Part shown: piece after piece, positions 1 through 8,081 of the stretch | How positions within the stretch are numbered: the first letter of the stretch is position 1 | Layout: every line of letters starts with the position of its first letter | The notes under the pieces: generated by a model | What the model was told of the DNA's origin: nothing | What the model saw: the letters and a program-made list of their open reading frames with translations, nothing else | The model's database searches: none | Position numbers and translations under genes: made by a program | Origin: JANRKT01 sp033763355 | GTDB taxonomy: Bacteria; Bacteroidota; Bacteroidia; Chitinophagales; Chitinophagaceae | DNA: 23,878 bases | Direction of reading: 5' to 3' | NCBI GenBank assembly: GCA_033763355.1 | Contig: JANRKT010000073.1 | Span: forward strand, 1-23,878

Positions 1-1216
1 CAATAAGCATTTGAGCCAACTGCGGCTGGTGCAGGTTCTGGTTGTTTACCCTGCCTTTGCCAACTGGAGTGAAGAAACCGTTTCCGTTAAAAGCCACGTA
101 CTCCCTCAGCCGTGAACAATCATTTCTGAAGCGGAGTTCACCGCCGGCAATATTGCTGTTCATAACCGCAGCATCAGATGGGTTGGTAACATCCCAAACC
201 TGTGTTGAAGCTGTTGCATTTTGAATGATAAATTCGCCCACATTACCCGTGGCCACACTATTCCAGTCGCGGAACAAAAGCTGATTTGTATTTTGAAGAC
301 TGAGGTTTCTTTTGCATAAGATTTCAAACCAGTTGAGCCACCCCTGCCCGTTCACACTGCCGGGAGAATAAACCAAATCCAGGCTAAGCGCCGGTTGTGT
401 TAATACCGTTTCAAAAGCCTGAGCCGATGGCACTGCAACTGCATCGAAAGAACCGCCGGTTAAAGGCGGGATGTTATGCTGGTATAAAAGCACATTGTTG
501 AGCCTTACATCAAAGCGGCTGAAAGCGCCAATTGAACGGCCGATAACATCAGTTGTAACTGTTACTGGCTGGCTGACCTGTATGCCAGGAAGATTAACAG
601 TAAAACTTCTGCTGGTTACCCTGCCCGGCGAATTGCTAAACTCCTCACCATACCATTCCTTACCGCTTGATAAAAAATTTACTGTATCCAGTTCATGAAA
701 ATAACGTTCATCAAACGAGTTAATGCTTACATTGGCGGAAGGAAAATTAACGGAAGGCAGTATCCTTTTCCCTGTTCCGGCCACTGTAATAAAATAAAAT
801 GACTCGTTGCTGTAAAGGTTTTTCTGGTGAACAAATTTTTTATTAGCCGAATCTTTTATCCACCTGTCGGGGCCCGGGGAATAAAATAAAAAAAAGTCAT
901 TGCCATTTAATACCCCGTCGCCTCCATCAGAAATGAGTATAGCATTTTCCAAAAGATCATCCGGCCGTGCTGCAGCGTTGTTCTCAGGCAACATTTGCCC
1001 GCCATTTCCAAAAAGCCTGATGCCAGAGGAAGAAACGGGGTTTGTTATCCCCAGGTTATTCAGAAAAGCAACATCGACCTTGTATATACCCGTTTCTTTT
1101 ACAGCAATTTTAAACCAGTTACCGCCGGAAAGTACAGATGTGCTGGTATAATTACGCTGTGCAAATACAGGTATAAAAACGGGCAGCCAAAAAATTATGA
1201 ACAGTGTTTTTCGCAT
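1..1216 (-). CDS. porU: Type IX secretion system sortase PorU, N-terminal part (cut by window edge)
   Basis: An open frame of 405 codons runs from ATG at 1216 off the left edge; the stop lies outside the window. The first 20 residues (MRKTLFIIFWLPVFIPVFAQ) form a signal peptide. Next come features typical of PorU N-terminal domains: GNWFKIAVKETGIYKVD near residue 32, FGNGGQMLPE, DDLLEN, DGGDG and LFYSPGP. The last visible residues (NNQNLHQPQLAQMLI) resemble the beginning of the gingipain-like C25 peptidase domain, so the catalytic Cys/His lie off-window. In the family, PorU is the outer-membrane sortase that removes C-terminal sorting domains of T9SS cargo and attaches the cargo to the surface. 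It is divergent from gldJ across 169 bp, and porU next to gldJ is a familiar Bacteroidota arrangement. Sure of the family; completeness cannot be judged here. Confidence 0.9.
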   Translation of the reverse strand, partial: MRKTLFIIFWLPVFIPVFAQRNYTSTSVLSGGNWFKIAVKETGIYKVDVAFLNNLGITNPVSSSGIRLFGNGGQMLPENNAAARPDDLLENAILISDGGDGVLNGNDFFLFYSPGPDRWIKDSANKKFVHQKNLYSNESFYFITVAGTGKRILPSVNFPSANVSINSFDERYFHELDTVNFLSSGKEWYGEEFSNSPGRVTSRSFTVNLPGIQVSQPVTVTTDVIGRSIGAFSRFDVRLNNVLLYQHNIPPLTGGSFDAVAVPSAQAFETVLTQPALSLDLVYSPGSVNGQGWLNWFEILCKRNLSLQNTNQLLFRDWNSVATGNVGEFIIQNATASTQVWDVTNPSDAAVMNSNIAGGELRFRNDCSRLREYVAFNGNGFFTPVGKGRVNNQNLHQPQLAQMLI

Positions 1217-1233
1217 TTCCGGATCAATCCTTT

Positions 1234-1241
1234 CAAAATTA
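1234..1241 (-). promoter_or_regulatory. Putative -7 box of porU
   Basis: Read on the minus strand this is TAATTTTG, an exact match to the Bacteroidota -7 consensus TAnnTTTG. It lies 17 bases before the porU ATG and would give a 5' leader of about a dozen bases. No clear -33 box was seen. I found no equally good box for gldJ on the other strand of this divergent gap. Confidence 0.5.
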
Positions 1242-1385
1242 GCATTTAGTAAACACAATTTTGGGGATAAGTGCCGTTTGTATTTAAGCAAATCCCATAA
1301 ATTCGCAATTCAGACAGCTTACGTAGCATAATGTAAAACAATTTTTTAAACGGCTGACCGTTATCACTTAGCTAAATCCAGCAAC

Positions 1386-2942
1386 ATGCAAAAAGTAAGT
1401 TTGAAAAACCTTTTTTTAGTACTGTCTGTGGCTGTATTGTTTACATCATGTAAAAACGGCCTCTTTGGTAGTAAGAAAAAAGAACAATCTACCGTAACCG
1501 GATGGAACTACAACGACAAAAACATGGGCGGTTATAATGTCTCTAAAGAAAGAGAACAGAAAACCGGCCCCGGCCTGATCTTCGTTCAGGGTGGAACATT
1601 TACAAGCGGCGCTACTGAAGAAGATGTAATGGGTGATTGGAACAATGTGCCCCGCCGAGTAACCGTATCATCATTTTACATTGATATTACAGAAGTGGCC
1701 AACGTGCACTACCGTGAGTACCTGTACTGGCTCGAAAATGCTTTTGACGATCCCCAGTATGCAAAGGTAATTGACGGCGCCAAGCCTGATACACTGGTTT
1801 GGAGAAGTGAACTTGCCGCCAATGAGCCACTTGTTGAATATTACTTCCGCCACCCGGCATATAACTATTATCCTGTTGTAGGTGTAAACTGGAAACAGGC
1901 TAATGACTTTGCTTTGTGGAGAAGCAACCGCGTTAACGAACTGATCCTTGCGCAGAAAGGATACATCAATAAAAACCAGTTGAAAACCATTCAGGGCCAG
2001 GGTGAAGAAAATTTCACTACCAAATCTTACCTGTTGGGACTATACTCTCCACAACCTGGTAAACCCAAAAAGAACCCTTTAATGGATGCCAACGGAAGGC
2101 CAAGGACTTTTGTGAAGTTTGAAGATGGTATCCTGATGCCGAACTACCGCCTGCCCACTGAAGCAGAATGGGAATATGCGGCTTATGGTTATGTAAACCA
2201 AAATCCCAAGCCCAAGAAAAAAGAAGGCCAGCGTGGTGAGGAATTGATTATGAACAAACAGGTTTATTCATGGAGCCATAACGTAAATGGCCTCCGCGAT
2301 ACAAGGCATGGAAGCTGGCAGGGTAAATTCCTGGCCAACTTTAAAAGAGGCAGCGGCGATAACATGGGCGTTGCCGGTGGTTTGAACGATAACTCATCTA
2401 TTCCCGGCCCCGTTCAGGCATTTTTTCCCAATGGTTTTGGATTGTATAACATGTCAGGTAATGTGAACGAGTGGGTAGCTGATGTGTTCCGCCCCTTATC
2501 AAATATGGATGTGGATGACCTGAACCCTTACCGCGGTAACGTATTTAAAAAGCTTTCTAAAAATGCCAATGGCGAATACGAAAGAGACAGCCTTGGTAAT
2601 GTAAAATATGTTGACGTAACCGATGAGGAAAGCAAGAACCGCAGGAACTACCAGAGGGGTAATGTAATCAACTACCTTGACGGCGACTCTGCTTCAATGG
2701 TTCAGTACGGTTATGGCAAAACCACATTGGTAAGTGATAAATCAAGGGTTTACAAAGGCGGTAGCTGGAACGACAGGCCTTACTGGTTGTCTCCCGGTAC
2801 ACGGAGGTTCCTTGAAGAAGACCAGGCCAGCGCCACACTCGGTTTCCGTTGTGCAATGGACCGTGTAGGAAGCCAGGAAGGTAACAACTTTAAAAATGGT
2901 AACTATTTCGGCAAGCGCAGGCAGAACAGCCGTAAGAAATAA
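1386..2942 (+). CDS. gldJ: Gliding motility / T9SS lipoprotein GldJ
   Basis: 518 residues. The N-terminus is a lipoprotein signal with lipobox LFTSC (Cys22). The body is an FGE-sulfatase/SUMF1-like fold: GLIFVQGGTFTSGATEEDVM near residue 63, DWNNVP, SFYIDITEV, a VVGVNW segment, YRLPTEAEWEYAAYG, FGLYNMSGNVNEWVAD and, at the end, YKGGSWNDRP and LGFRCAMDR. GldJ rather than its relative GldK is indicated by the early VTGWNYNDK segment, DTLVWR and RHPAYNYYPVVGVNW, and by the porU neighbour. GldJ is a periplasm-facing lipoprotein needed for gliding and for stability of the T9SS ring component GldK. Apart from the lipobox only one Cys is present, in the C-terminal FRC, so the two active-site cysteines of a true formylglycine-generating enzyme are missing; the role is structural. 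A terminator follows. No -7 box was recognised upstream. Confidence 0.9.
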   Translation: MQKVSLKNLFLVLSVAVLFTSCKNGLFGSKKKEQSTVTGWNYNDKNMGGYNVSKEREQKTGPGLIFVQGGTFTSGATEEDVMGDWNNVPRRVTVSSFYIDITEVANVHYREYLYWLENAFDDPQYAKVIDGAKPDTLVWRSELAANEPLVEYYFRHPAYNYYPVVGVNWKQANDFALWRSNRVNELILAQKGYINKNQLKTIQGQGEENFTTKSYLLGLYSPQPGKPKKNPLMDANGRPRTFVKFEDGILMPNYRLPTEAEWEYAAYGYVNQNPKPKKKEGQRGEELIMNKQVYSWSHNVNGLRDTRHGSWQGKFLANFKRGSGDNMGVAGGLNDNSSIPGPVQAFFPNGFGLYNMSGNVNEWVADVFRPLSNMDVDDLNPYRGNVFKKLSKNANGEYERDSLGNVKYVDVTDEESKNRRNYQRGNVINYLDGDSASMVQYGYGKTTLVSDKSRVYKGGSWNDRPYWLSPGTRRFLEEDQASATLGFRCAMDRVGSQEGNNFKNGNYFGKRRQNSRKK

Positions 2943-2961
2943 GCTTTTTTCAAATAACTAT

Positions 2962-2993
2962 AAAAGCCTTCTCATAAATCCGGGAAGGCTTTT
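2962..2993 (+). terminator. Rho-independent terminator of gldJ
   Basis: AAAAGCCTT at 2962-2970 pairs with AAGGCTTTT at 2985-2993. The inner bases CTC/GGG can extend the stem, leaving a short loop. A T-rich run follows. It begins 20 bases after the gldJ stop and separates gldJ from murF. Confidence 0.8.
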
Positions 2994-3052
2994 TCTTTAT
3001 CCCACCTTCATAAACTCAGGGTCATCAAAACAGCTTTTATTCCGCAGTTAAT

Positions 3053-3060
3053 TATTTTTG
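3053..3060 (+). promoter_or_regulatory. Putative -7 box of murF, predicting a leaderless mRNA
   Basis: TATTTTTG matches TAnnTTTG exactly and ends only 4 bases before the murF ATG at 3065. Because the Bacteroidota -7 box ends about three bases before the transcription start, the murF transcript would begin at or next to the A of the ATG. The upstream -33 element is not clear. Confidence 0.5.
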
Positions 3061-3064
3061 CCTG

Positions 3065-4357
3065 ATGACTACCGAAAAGCTTTATTCGCTTTACCTGCAG
3101 CATCCGCAGGTGCAAACCGATACCCGTAAATTAAAAGAAGGCGAAATATTTTTTGCACTGAAAGGCCCCAACTTCAACGCTAACAGTTTTGCAGCACAGG
3201 CACTGCAAACCGGCGCTGCTTATGTTGTGGTTGATGAAGAAACCGGGATTACAGATACAAGGATTATAAAAACAGGTGATGTACTGACTGCATTGCAGCA
3301 ACTGGCCCTGCATCACCGCAAACAATTTAAAATCCCTTTTCTTGCCGTAACAGGAAGCAACGGCAAAACCACAACCAAAGAACTTATCCATGCTGTGCTT
3401 TCAACAACATATACAACTTATACAACACAGGGCAACCTCAACAATCACATTGGCATACCGCTTACTCTATTAAGCATAAAGAAAGATGCTGAGCTGGCTG
3501 TGATTGAAATGGGAGCCAATCACCAGAAAGAAATAGAAGGTTATTGCAAGATTGCTTTGCCCACACATGGCATTATTACCAATTGCGGAAAAGCGCACCT
3601 TGAAGGGTTTGGGAGAATAGAAGGGGTAAGAAAAGGCAAAGGTGAACTGTATGATTTTCTGAGAATGAATAACGGAACTGCATTTGTGATGAATGACTAT
3701 GATTATTTAAGAGAGATGAGTAAAAACATTCCGCATGTTATTACTTACGGAACTTCCGGCGCTGCATTAACCGGTGTAACGGCAGAAAGTGAACCCTTTC
3801 TGAAAGTTAAGATCACCGGCGGAGCGGATATTGATACCATCACTACACAACTTGTCGGCGATTATAATTTGCCCAATGTACTTGCAGCAGCAACTGTTGG
3901 CCATTATTTTAAAGTAACATCTCCGCAAATTAAAGCTGCCATTGAAAACTATGTTCCCTCCAACAGCCGCTCACAGTTAATTGAGAAAGGGAGTTATAAG
4001 ATTATACTGGATGCCTACAATGCCAACCCCAGCAGCATGAAAGCAGCTATTGAAAATTTTGCAAGGCAGCATTACACAAATAAAACACTTCTTCTGGGGG
4101 GAATGATGGAATTAGGTGATGAAAGCATAAAAGAACATGAATCTGTTATAGGACTTATTGACCAGTATAAATGGAAAGATGTGGTACTGGTGGGCGGCAA
4201 TTTTAAGCATACTGCCCACAGTTACCATTATTTTGACAATGCCGCTGAAGCAAAGAACTGGCTGTCACGTCAACAACTTCACAACGGCGCTTTTCTTATC
4301 AAAGGCTCACGCAGCATGAAGATGGAAGAACTGGTAACCGCTTTTGATGCAAAGTGA
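3065..4357 (+). CDS. murF: UDP-N-acetylmuramoyl-tripeptide--D-alanyl-D-alanine ligase MurF
   Basis: 430 residues, near the usual family length. MurF ligates D-Ala-D-Ala to UDP-MurNAc-tripeptide with ATP, the last cytoplasmic step of peptidoglycan precursor synthesis. Visible: an N-terminal UDP-substrate domain (about 1-88), the ATP loop VTGSNGKTTTKEL at 95-107, the Mg-binding segment VIEMGANHQKEI near 146-157, NCGKAHLEGFG, and RKGKGEL whose Lys192 matches the carbamylated lysine of Mur ligases. Near the C-terminal domain DAYNANPSSMKAAI is the MurF signature and LLLGGMMELG follows. It lies downstream of gldJ but beyond a terminator, with its own -7 box. The ATG is chosen because that box abuts it. 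Confidence 0.95.
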   Translation: MTTEKLYSLYLQHPQVQTDTRKLKEGEIFFALKGPNFNANSFAAQALQTGAAYVVVDEETGITDTRIIKTGDVLTALQQLALHHRKQFKIPFLAVTGSNGKTTTKELIHAVLSTTYTTYTTQGNLNNHIGIPLTLLSIKKDAELAVIEMGANHQKEIEGYCKIALPTHGIITNCGKAHLEGFGRIEGVRKGKGELYDFLRMNNGTAFVMNDYDYLREMSKNIPHVITYGTSGAALTGVTAESEPFLKVKITGGADIDTITTQLVGDYNLPNVLAAATVGHYFKVTSPQIKAAIENYVPSNSRSQLIEKGSYKIILDAYNANPSSMKAAIENFARQHYTNKTLLLGGMMELGDESIKEHESVIGLIDQYKWKDVVLVGGNFKHTAHSYHYFDNAAEAKNWLSRQQLHNGAFLIKGSRSMKMEELVTAFDAK

Positions 4358-4388
4358 TATTTATCACCCTCAGATGCCGCTGCAATTG

Positions 4389-4396
4389 TACCTTTG
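4389..4396 (+). promoter_or_regulatory. Putative -7 box of the DUF983 gene
   Basis: TACCTTTG is an exact TAnnTTTG match, ending 15 bases before the ATG at 4412. An in-frame TTG at 4394 sits inside this box and so is very unlikely to be the start codon. Confidence 0.5.
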
Positions 4397-4411
4397 GCAA
4401 AACCTATAAAA

Positions 4412-4870
4412 ATGGCAGAAGGAAAAAATGAACCGGGGTATTTGATAAGTGTGTTGGATAACCGCTGCCCCCGCTGCAGAACAGGAAAAATTTTTACATC
4501 CCGGCAGCCTTACCGCCTGAAAACAACTTTAAAAATGAACGAACACTGCCCGGTATGCGGACAGCGAACAGAAATTGAGGTTGGGTTTTATTATGGCACA
4601 GCCTATGTGAGCTATGCGATTACTGTTGCCTTTAGTGTAACAACCTTTATTGCATGGTGGTTGCTCATCGGTTTTTCGCTTGATGACAACAGGGTTTTCT
4701 GGTGGATAGGCATCAATGCTTTTCTGATGGTGGCACTTCAGCCCGTATTAATGCGGCTTTCCCGAAGCCTCTGGCTTTCGTGGTTTGTAAAATACGACCG
4801 CAACTGGAAAAGCAATAAAGCAGCAACTACGGAAGAAAGGGTTATTACCGAACACATGAACAACTGGTAA
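4412..4870 (+). CDS. DUF983 family membrane protein
   Basis: 152 residues from ATG 4412; a longer reading from TTG 4394 is rejected because that codon lies within the -7 box. The N-terminal half carries two zinc-ribbon-like knuckles, CPRCRTGKIF and CPVCGQ, and the DUF983 hallmark GFYYGTAYVSYA. Two hydrophobic segments follow: roughly YAITVAFSVTTFIAWWLLIG and a second around VFWWIGINAFLMVALQPVLM. The C-terminal tail is charged. DUF983 proteins are common in Bacteroidota and Alphaproteobacteria and their function is not established; I propose none. It starts 54 bases after murF and ends before a strong two-way terminator. Confidence 0.85.
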   Translation: MAEGKNEPGYLISVLDNRCPRCRTGKIFTSRQPYRLKTTLKMNEHCPVCGQRTEIEVGFYYGTAYVSYAITVAFSVTTFIAWWLLIGFSLDDNRVFWWIGINAFLMVALQPVLMRLSRSLWLSWFVKYDRNWKSNKAATTEERVITEHMNNW

Positions 4871-4901
4871 TATCTACCGGAATCATTTTACTTATAAATA
4901 A

Positions 4902-4931
4902 CAAAGGGCCGGAAAAAAATCCGGCCCTTTG
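4902..4931. terminator. Two-way intrinsic terminator between convergent genes
   Basis: CAAAGGGCCGGA at 4902-4913 is perfectly complementary to 4920-4931: a 12-bp stem with a loop of six A. It lies between the DUF983 gene (plus) and the dehydrogenase gene (minus). Read on the minus strand the loop is six T and the stem is followed by TTATTTAT, and on the plus strand by CACTTTGTTTG, so it can serve both directions. Confidence 0.85.
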
Positions 4932-4961
4932 CACTTTGTTTGATTAAACATACGCTGGCAT

Positions 4962-7817
4962 CTACTTTACCATTTTTACAACTTTAATCCTTCTTAGCTC
5001 TCCTTTCTGTAATATGTTAAGATGATACAATCCGGGTATCAGGTTATCCAGTCCGCCGATTGAAATAATCCTTGTGCCCTCCGTAACTATTTCATTTCTT
5101 GTTAAAATTATTCTTCCTTTCATATCTATTAACTGAACCTGTATCTTTCCCGCTTCCCTGAAATAGGTTTCCAGTACCAGGTTATCCGTAAATGGTACAG
5201 GATATACTTTCATTTCTTTTGAAGGCAGGCCTGTAACTGTAAAATGAATAACAGAAGAATATTCATAAGTACCGTCAACATGCACAATCTTCAACTTGTA
5301 ATATGCTTTGCCGGGCAAGGGGTCGGTATCAAACAAATTGTATTCTTTTATACCCGTACCGTTACCGTCTTTAGGCAAATGCTGACCGATTTTACTGAAG
5401 CCCCTTCCGTCTGCACTTCTTTCCGCTTCATAACGCTCAATGAAAGATTCATTGGTGGTTTTCCATGTAAGCCTGATGTGGTGGTTTTGCATGGCGCCGC
5501 TGAAGGAGAGCAATGTTACCGGTAATGAGCTTCCTTCAGGATATATTTTTACAGAATCAGTTTTTGAAAGGCCGAAAGGATCTGTAACTGTCAGGCGGAT
5601 GAGGTAATAAAAAGTTTCCTGGTTGCTTCCCTCACCGCCAATTTGTATCTGGGGGCTTTGCCCCGAAACGGGTGAATTGGAATGTTCATGCGAATTGTGC
5701 CTTAAAACAGTTTGCCATGAATAAGTAAGCTGGTTATTGGGTGTCTGCGCATCTGATACATTTGCAACTGCTGTATAAGATGTAACCTGCCCTACAATGT
5801 AATTGCCATTGTTAACAGGTGTAACAATCTGCGCAGAAGGCGGTGTATTGTTTACTGACACAACCATAGATGCGGATGTCTGGGCCTGCCCGTCACTTAC
5901 GTTTAATGTAACTGTAAAACTCTGCTGCCCGTTTCCATTAAAAGTATGTGTTGGATTGGCTTCATTACTTGTAAATCCGTCGCCAAAATCCCACTGGTAT
6001 GTTAATCCCGCCAGGTCGGGATCATATGAATCAGAAGAACTGAAATCAAGCGTTAATGAAGAAGGGCCATAATTGTTACCGTTATTGTTGGTTATCCTGA
6101 TTTTTGCCACAGGGGGGATATTGCCACCATAAACAAATTTGCGTATCCTTCCTTTTTCATTTGACTCACTGTTATCCGGGTCTCTCACACTCACATAATA
6201 TATCAGGCCATCTCGTGGGTTTTGTTCCAGACATAACGATGTAAACTCGCCGTCGGCAAATCTTGTTACTTCTGATAATGTATTGTCAAGAACAAATGAA
6301 AGGTTCATCAGCTTATTCTCGTAATCTGTCATAAAGAAAGTATTGGTGTATTCAGGCAAATATTTGTCGCCGGTATAAAACACACCTCCTATTGATGCAT
6401 ATCCTGAAAATCCGCTACCCGTCACACCTGATTCAGGGGTACCAATAAAAGCAGATGAAAGCTGATTGCCATTGAAAGCCGGAACCCTTGCTTCATTTGC
6501 CCAATGCTTCCATTCAAGCAAAGGTCTTTTATGTACAAAACGCCTGAGCGGGCCTAAAGGGGGAATTTGCTGCGATGTATTACAGGGGTTACCTAAAAAT
6601 TCATTGTTGTCAGGAGTAGGGTCTTTTATCAAATCCCTGAACCGGAAATACTGGTTGCAACCACCGCCTGCCAGCGGGTTTACCTGTTCCATGTTTCTTG
6701 TTGACCGGTTGCCATAGGCCTGCTGGCCGCTGAATGATCCTGTTTTAAATATGCCTTCATAAATGGGCCATCCAAAATTCTGTCCCGGTTTATCACAAAC
6801 ATTAAGCTCTTCATAAGTTATCCATCCCACATCAGAAATGTATAATGTACCCGGGTCGCCGCTTTCAGGAGAAAGGCTCCCCGTATTGGGTTTAATGCTG
6901 AAGCGATAAGGATTGCGCAAACCCAAAGCCCATATTTTTGATTTAACAGAACCCGGCGCTGCCTGGTCATAAAACGGGTTGCTCGTAATCCCGTTGCCTG
7001 TTACAGGGTCAATGCGGAGTATTTTGCCGCAATAGCTGGTAAGCATTTGTGAACGGAATGCTCCAACATCTTCTGCAGCTGTAATAATGCCCAGTTGCAA
7101 AGCTTCAGCATTATAGGAATCAGATGAATTGGCGCCAACATCGGTATTGCTGTAAGATGCTGCATCACCGCATGAAATCAAAAGCGTCCCGTCAGACCCA
7201 AACTCCATATCCCCCACTCCATGGCTGTCATATAAAATAGGGATGCCTGTAGAAGCGGTTTGCCCCAGCAGAATGGTTCTTGTTGAAGGATTAATTACCA
7301 GTTCACCATTGCCATTTGTTTCTGTTTGATAGCGTGTAATGCGCCCAATGGTAGCATGAAAGTTCCATGTTGTATTGGGGTTGTATTCTGGCGTTCCGTA
7401 CTTTAAGAGATGGTGCTGGTCAACCACATACATGCAATAAATCAAACCATTTGAACTGAAATTGGGGTCAAGGGCAAAACCAAGAAATGCCATATCATTG
7501 AAATTGCCCACCTCCTCAGTAATATCAACTACAGGTGTATTTTGGCGGATGTATCTGTTTTCAGAACTGCTCCAGTTACACACAAAAACTTTTCCTGCTT
7601 TTTCCCAAACAAACATCCGGTTGCCATCATTATTGAACCTTAAGCCCACAGGAAACTGAAAAGTAACGGGGTTGTTATTGCCTGAATTATATACCTCGTA
7701 CTGGCTGCTGAAGCCGGGTTTATAAAAATTGGGGTTGGTTTGGGCATTAACCGAAGAAATGCAAATACATAACAGCAAAGTTAAAAAAGCAGTAACAGAT
7801 GTCTTCATAATATACAT
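4962..7817 (-). CDS. Secreted PQQ-dependent sugar dehydrogenase-like protein with PKD domain and T9SS sorting tail (copy 1)
   Basis: 951 residues. A signal peptide ends at SSVNAQ (residue 26). Residues about 30-565 are a soluble glucose/sorbosone dehydrogenase beta-propeller: FPVGLRFNNDGNRMFVWEK, LGFALDPNF, HGVGDMEFGSDGTLLISCGD, WALGLRNPYRFSIKPNTG, LYISDVGWITYEELNV and GQNFGWPIYEG are typical of the family, which oxidises sugars with PQQ. Then come a PKD domain (about 568-657, YQWDFGDG), an Ig-like domain (658-764), a fibronectin-like module opening with LPVTLLSF (765-868) and a type-A T9SS C-terminal domain (869-951, VYPVPF to RIKVVKMVK). It should cross the outer membrane by T9SS and be processed by PorU. 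The start may instead be Met4 (7808). The PQQ ligands were not verified, so enzymatic activity is inferred from the family. Tandem paralogue of the next gene. Confidence 0.85.
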   Translation of the reverse strand: MYIMKTSVTAFLTLLLCICISSVNAQTNPNFYKPGFSSQYEVYNSGNNNPVTFQFPVGLRFNNDGNRMFVWEKAGKVFVCNWSSSENRYIRQNTPVVDITEEVGNFNDMAFLGFALDPNFSSNGLIYCMYVVDQHHLLKYGTPEYNPNTTWNFHATIGRITRYQTETNGNGELVINPSTRTILLGQTASTGIPILYDSHGVGDMEFGSDGTLLISCGDAASYSNTDVGANSSDSYNAEALQLGIITAAEDVGAFRSQMLTSYCGKILRIDPVTGNGITSNPFYDQAAPGSVKSKIWALGLRNPYRFSIKPNTGSLSPESGDPGTLYISDVGWITYEELNVCDKPGQNFGWPIYEGIFKTGSFSGQQAYGNRSTRNMEQVNPLAGGGCNQYFRFRDLIKDPTPDNNEFLGNPCNTSQQIPPLGPLRRFVHKRPLLEWKHWANEARVPAFNGNQLSSAFIGTPESGVTGSGFSGYASIGGVFYTGDKYLPEYTNTFFMTDYENKLMNLSFVLDNTLSEVTRFADGEFTSLCLEQNPRDGLIYYVSVRDPDNSESNEKGRIRKFVYGGNIPPVAKIRITNNNGNNYGPSSLTLDFSSSDSYDPDLAGLTYQWDFGDGFTSNEANPTHTFNGNGQQSFTVTLNVSDGQAQTSASMVVSVNNTPPSAQIVTPVNNGNYIVGQVTSYTAVANVSDAQTPNNQLTYSWQTVLRHNSHEHSNSPVSGQSPQIQIGGEGSNQETFYYLIRLTVTDPFGLSKTDSVKIYPEGSSLPVTLLSFSGAMQNHHIRLTWKTTNESFIERYEAERSADGRGFSKIGQHLPKDGNGTGIKEYNLFDTDPLPGKAYYKLKIVHVDGTYEYSSVIHFTVTGLPSKEMKVYPVPFTDNLVLETYFREAGKIQVQLIDMKGRIILTRNEIVTEGTRIISIGGLDNLIPGLYHLNILQKGELRRIKVVKMVK

Positions 7818-8014
7818 TTTTATCCTGCAGAACAGGTAACATAGTTGAAAAGGTGTGCGGCAGAAAAGTTTTTCTATGGATAATTAAACCCGTGGGAAAG
7901 TACTTTCAAAAAATATCGGAATGAAACTAAGGAATGCTATTAATTAGAGTGACTATACAACGAAAATAAAATCTTTCTGTTTACACTGCAATATCAACGG
8001 TGTTAAGAAAATGA

Positions 8015-8032
8015 GTTCAATTTATTTTGAAC
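8015..8032 (-). terminator. Weak hairpin after the second dehydrogenase gene
   Basis: GTTCAA (8015-8020) pairs with TTGAAC (8027-8032) around a 6-base loop, 49 bases past the stop at 8082. On the minus strand it is followed by TCATTTTCTTAAC, only loosely T-rich. It may be a weak terminator in the 264-bp gap between the paralogues; nothing else was recognised in that gap. Confidence 0.35.
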
Positions 8033-8081
8033 CCATAATACTTTCTGTACGTTTACTTAACCAATACAGGCACTGCAAAAA

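Noticed and set aside
42..1249. Small plus-strand frames in the first 1.2 kb
   Set aside because: The minus strand carries a continuous, motif-rich PorU frame across the whole stretch.
1386..2942. Formylglycine-generating enzyme (sulfatase modification)
   Set aside because: Fold matches but the cysteine pair of the enzyme is absent, and GldJ-specific motifs and the porU neighbour are present.
4394..4411. Upstream TTG start for the DUF983 protein
   Set aside because: The TTG lies inside an exact -7 box (TACCTTTG), so it is unlikely to be transcribed; ATG 4412 is in frame just after it.
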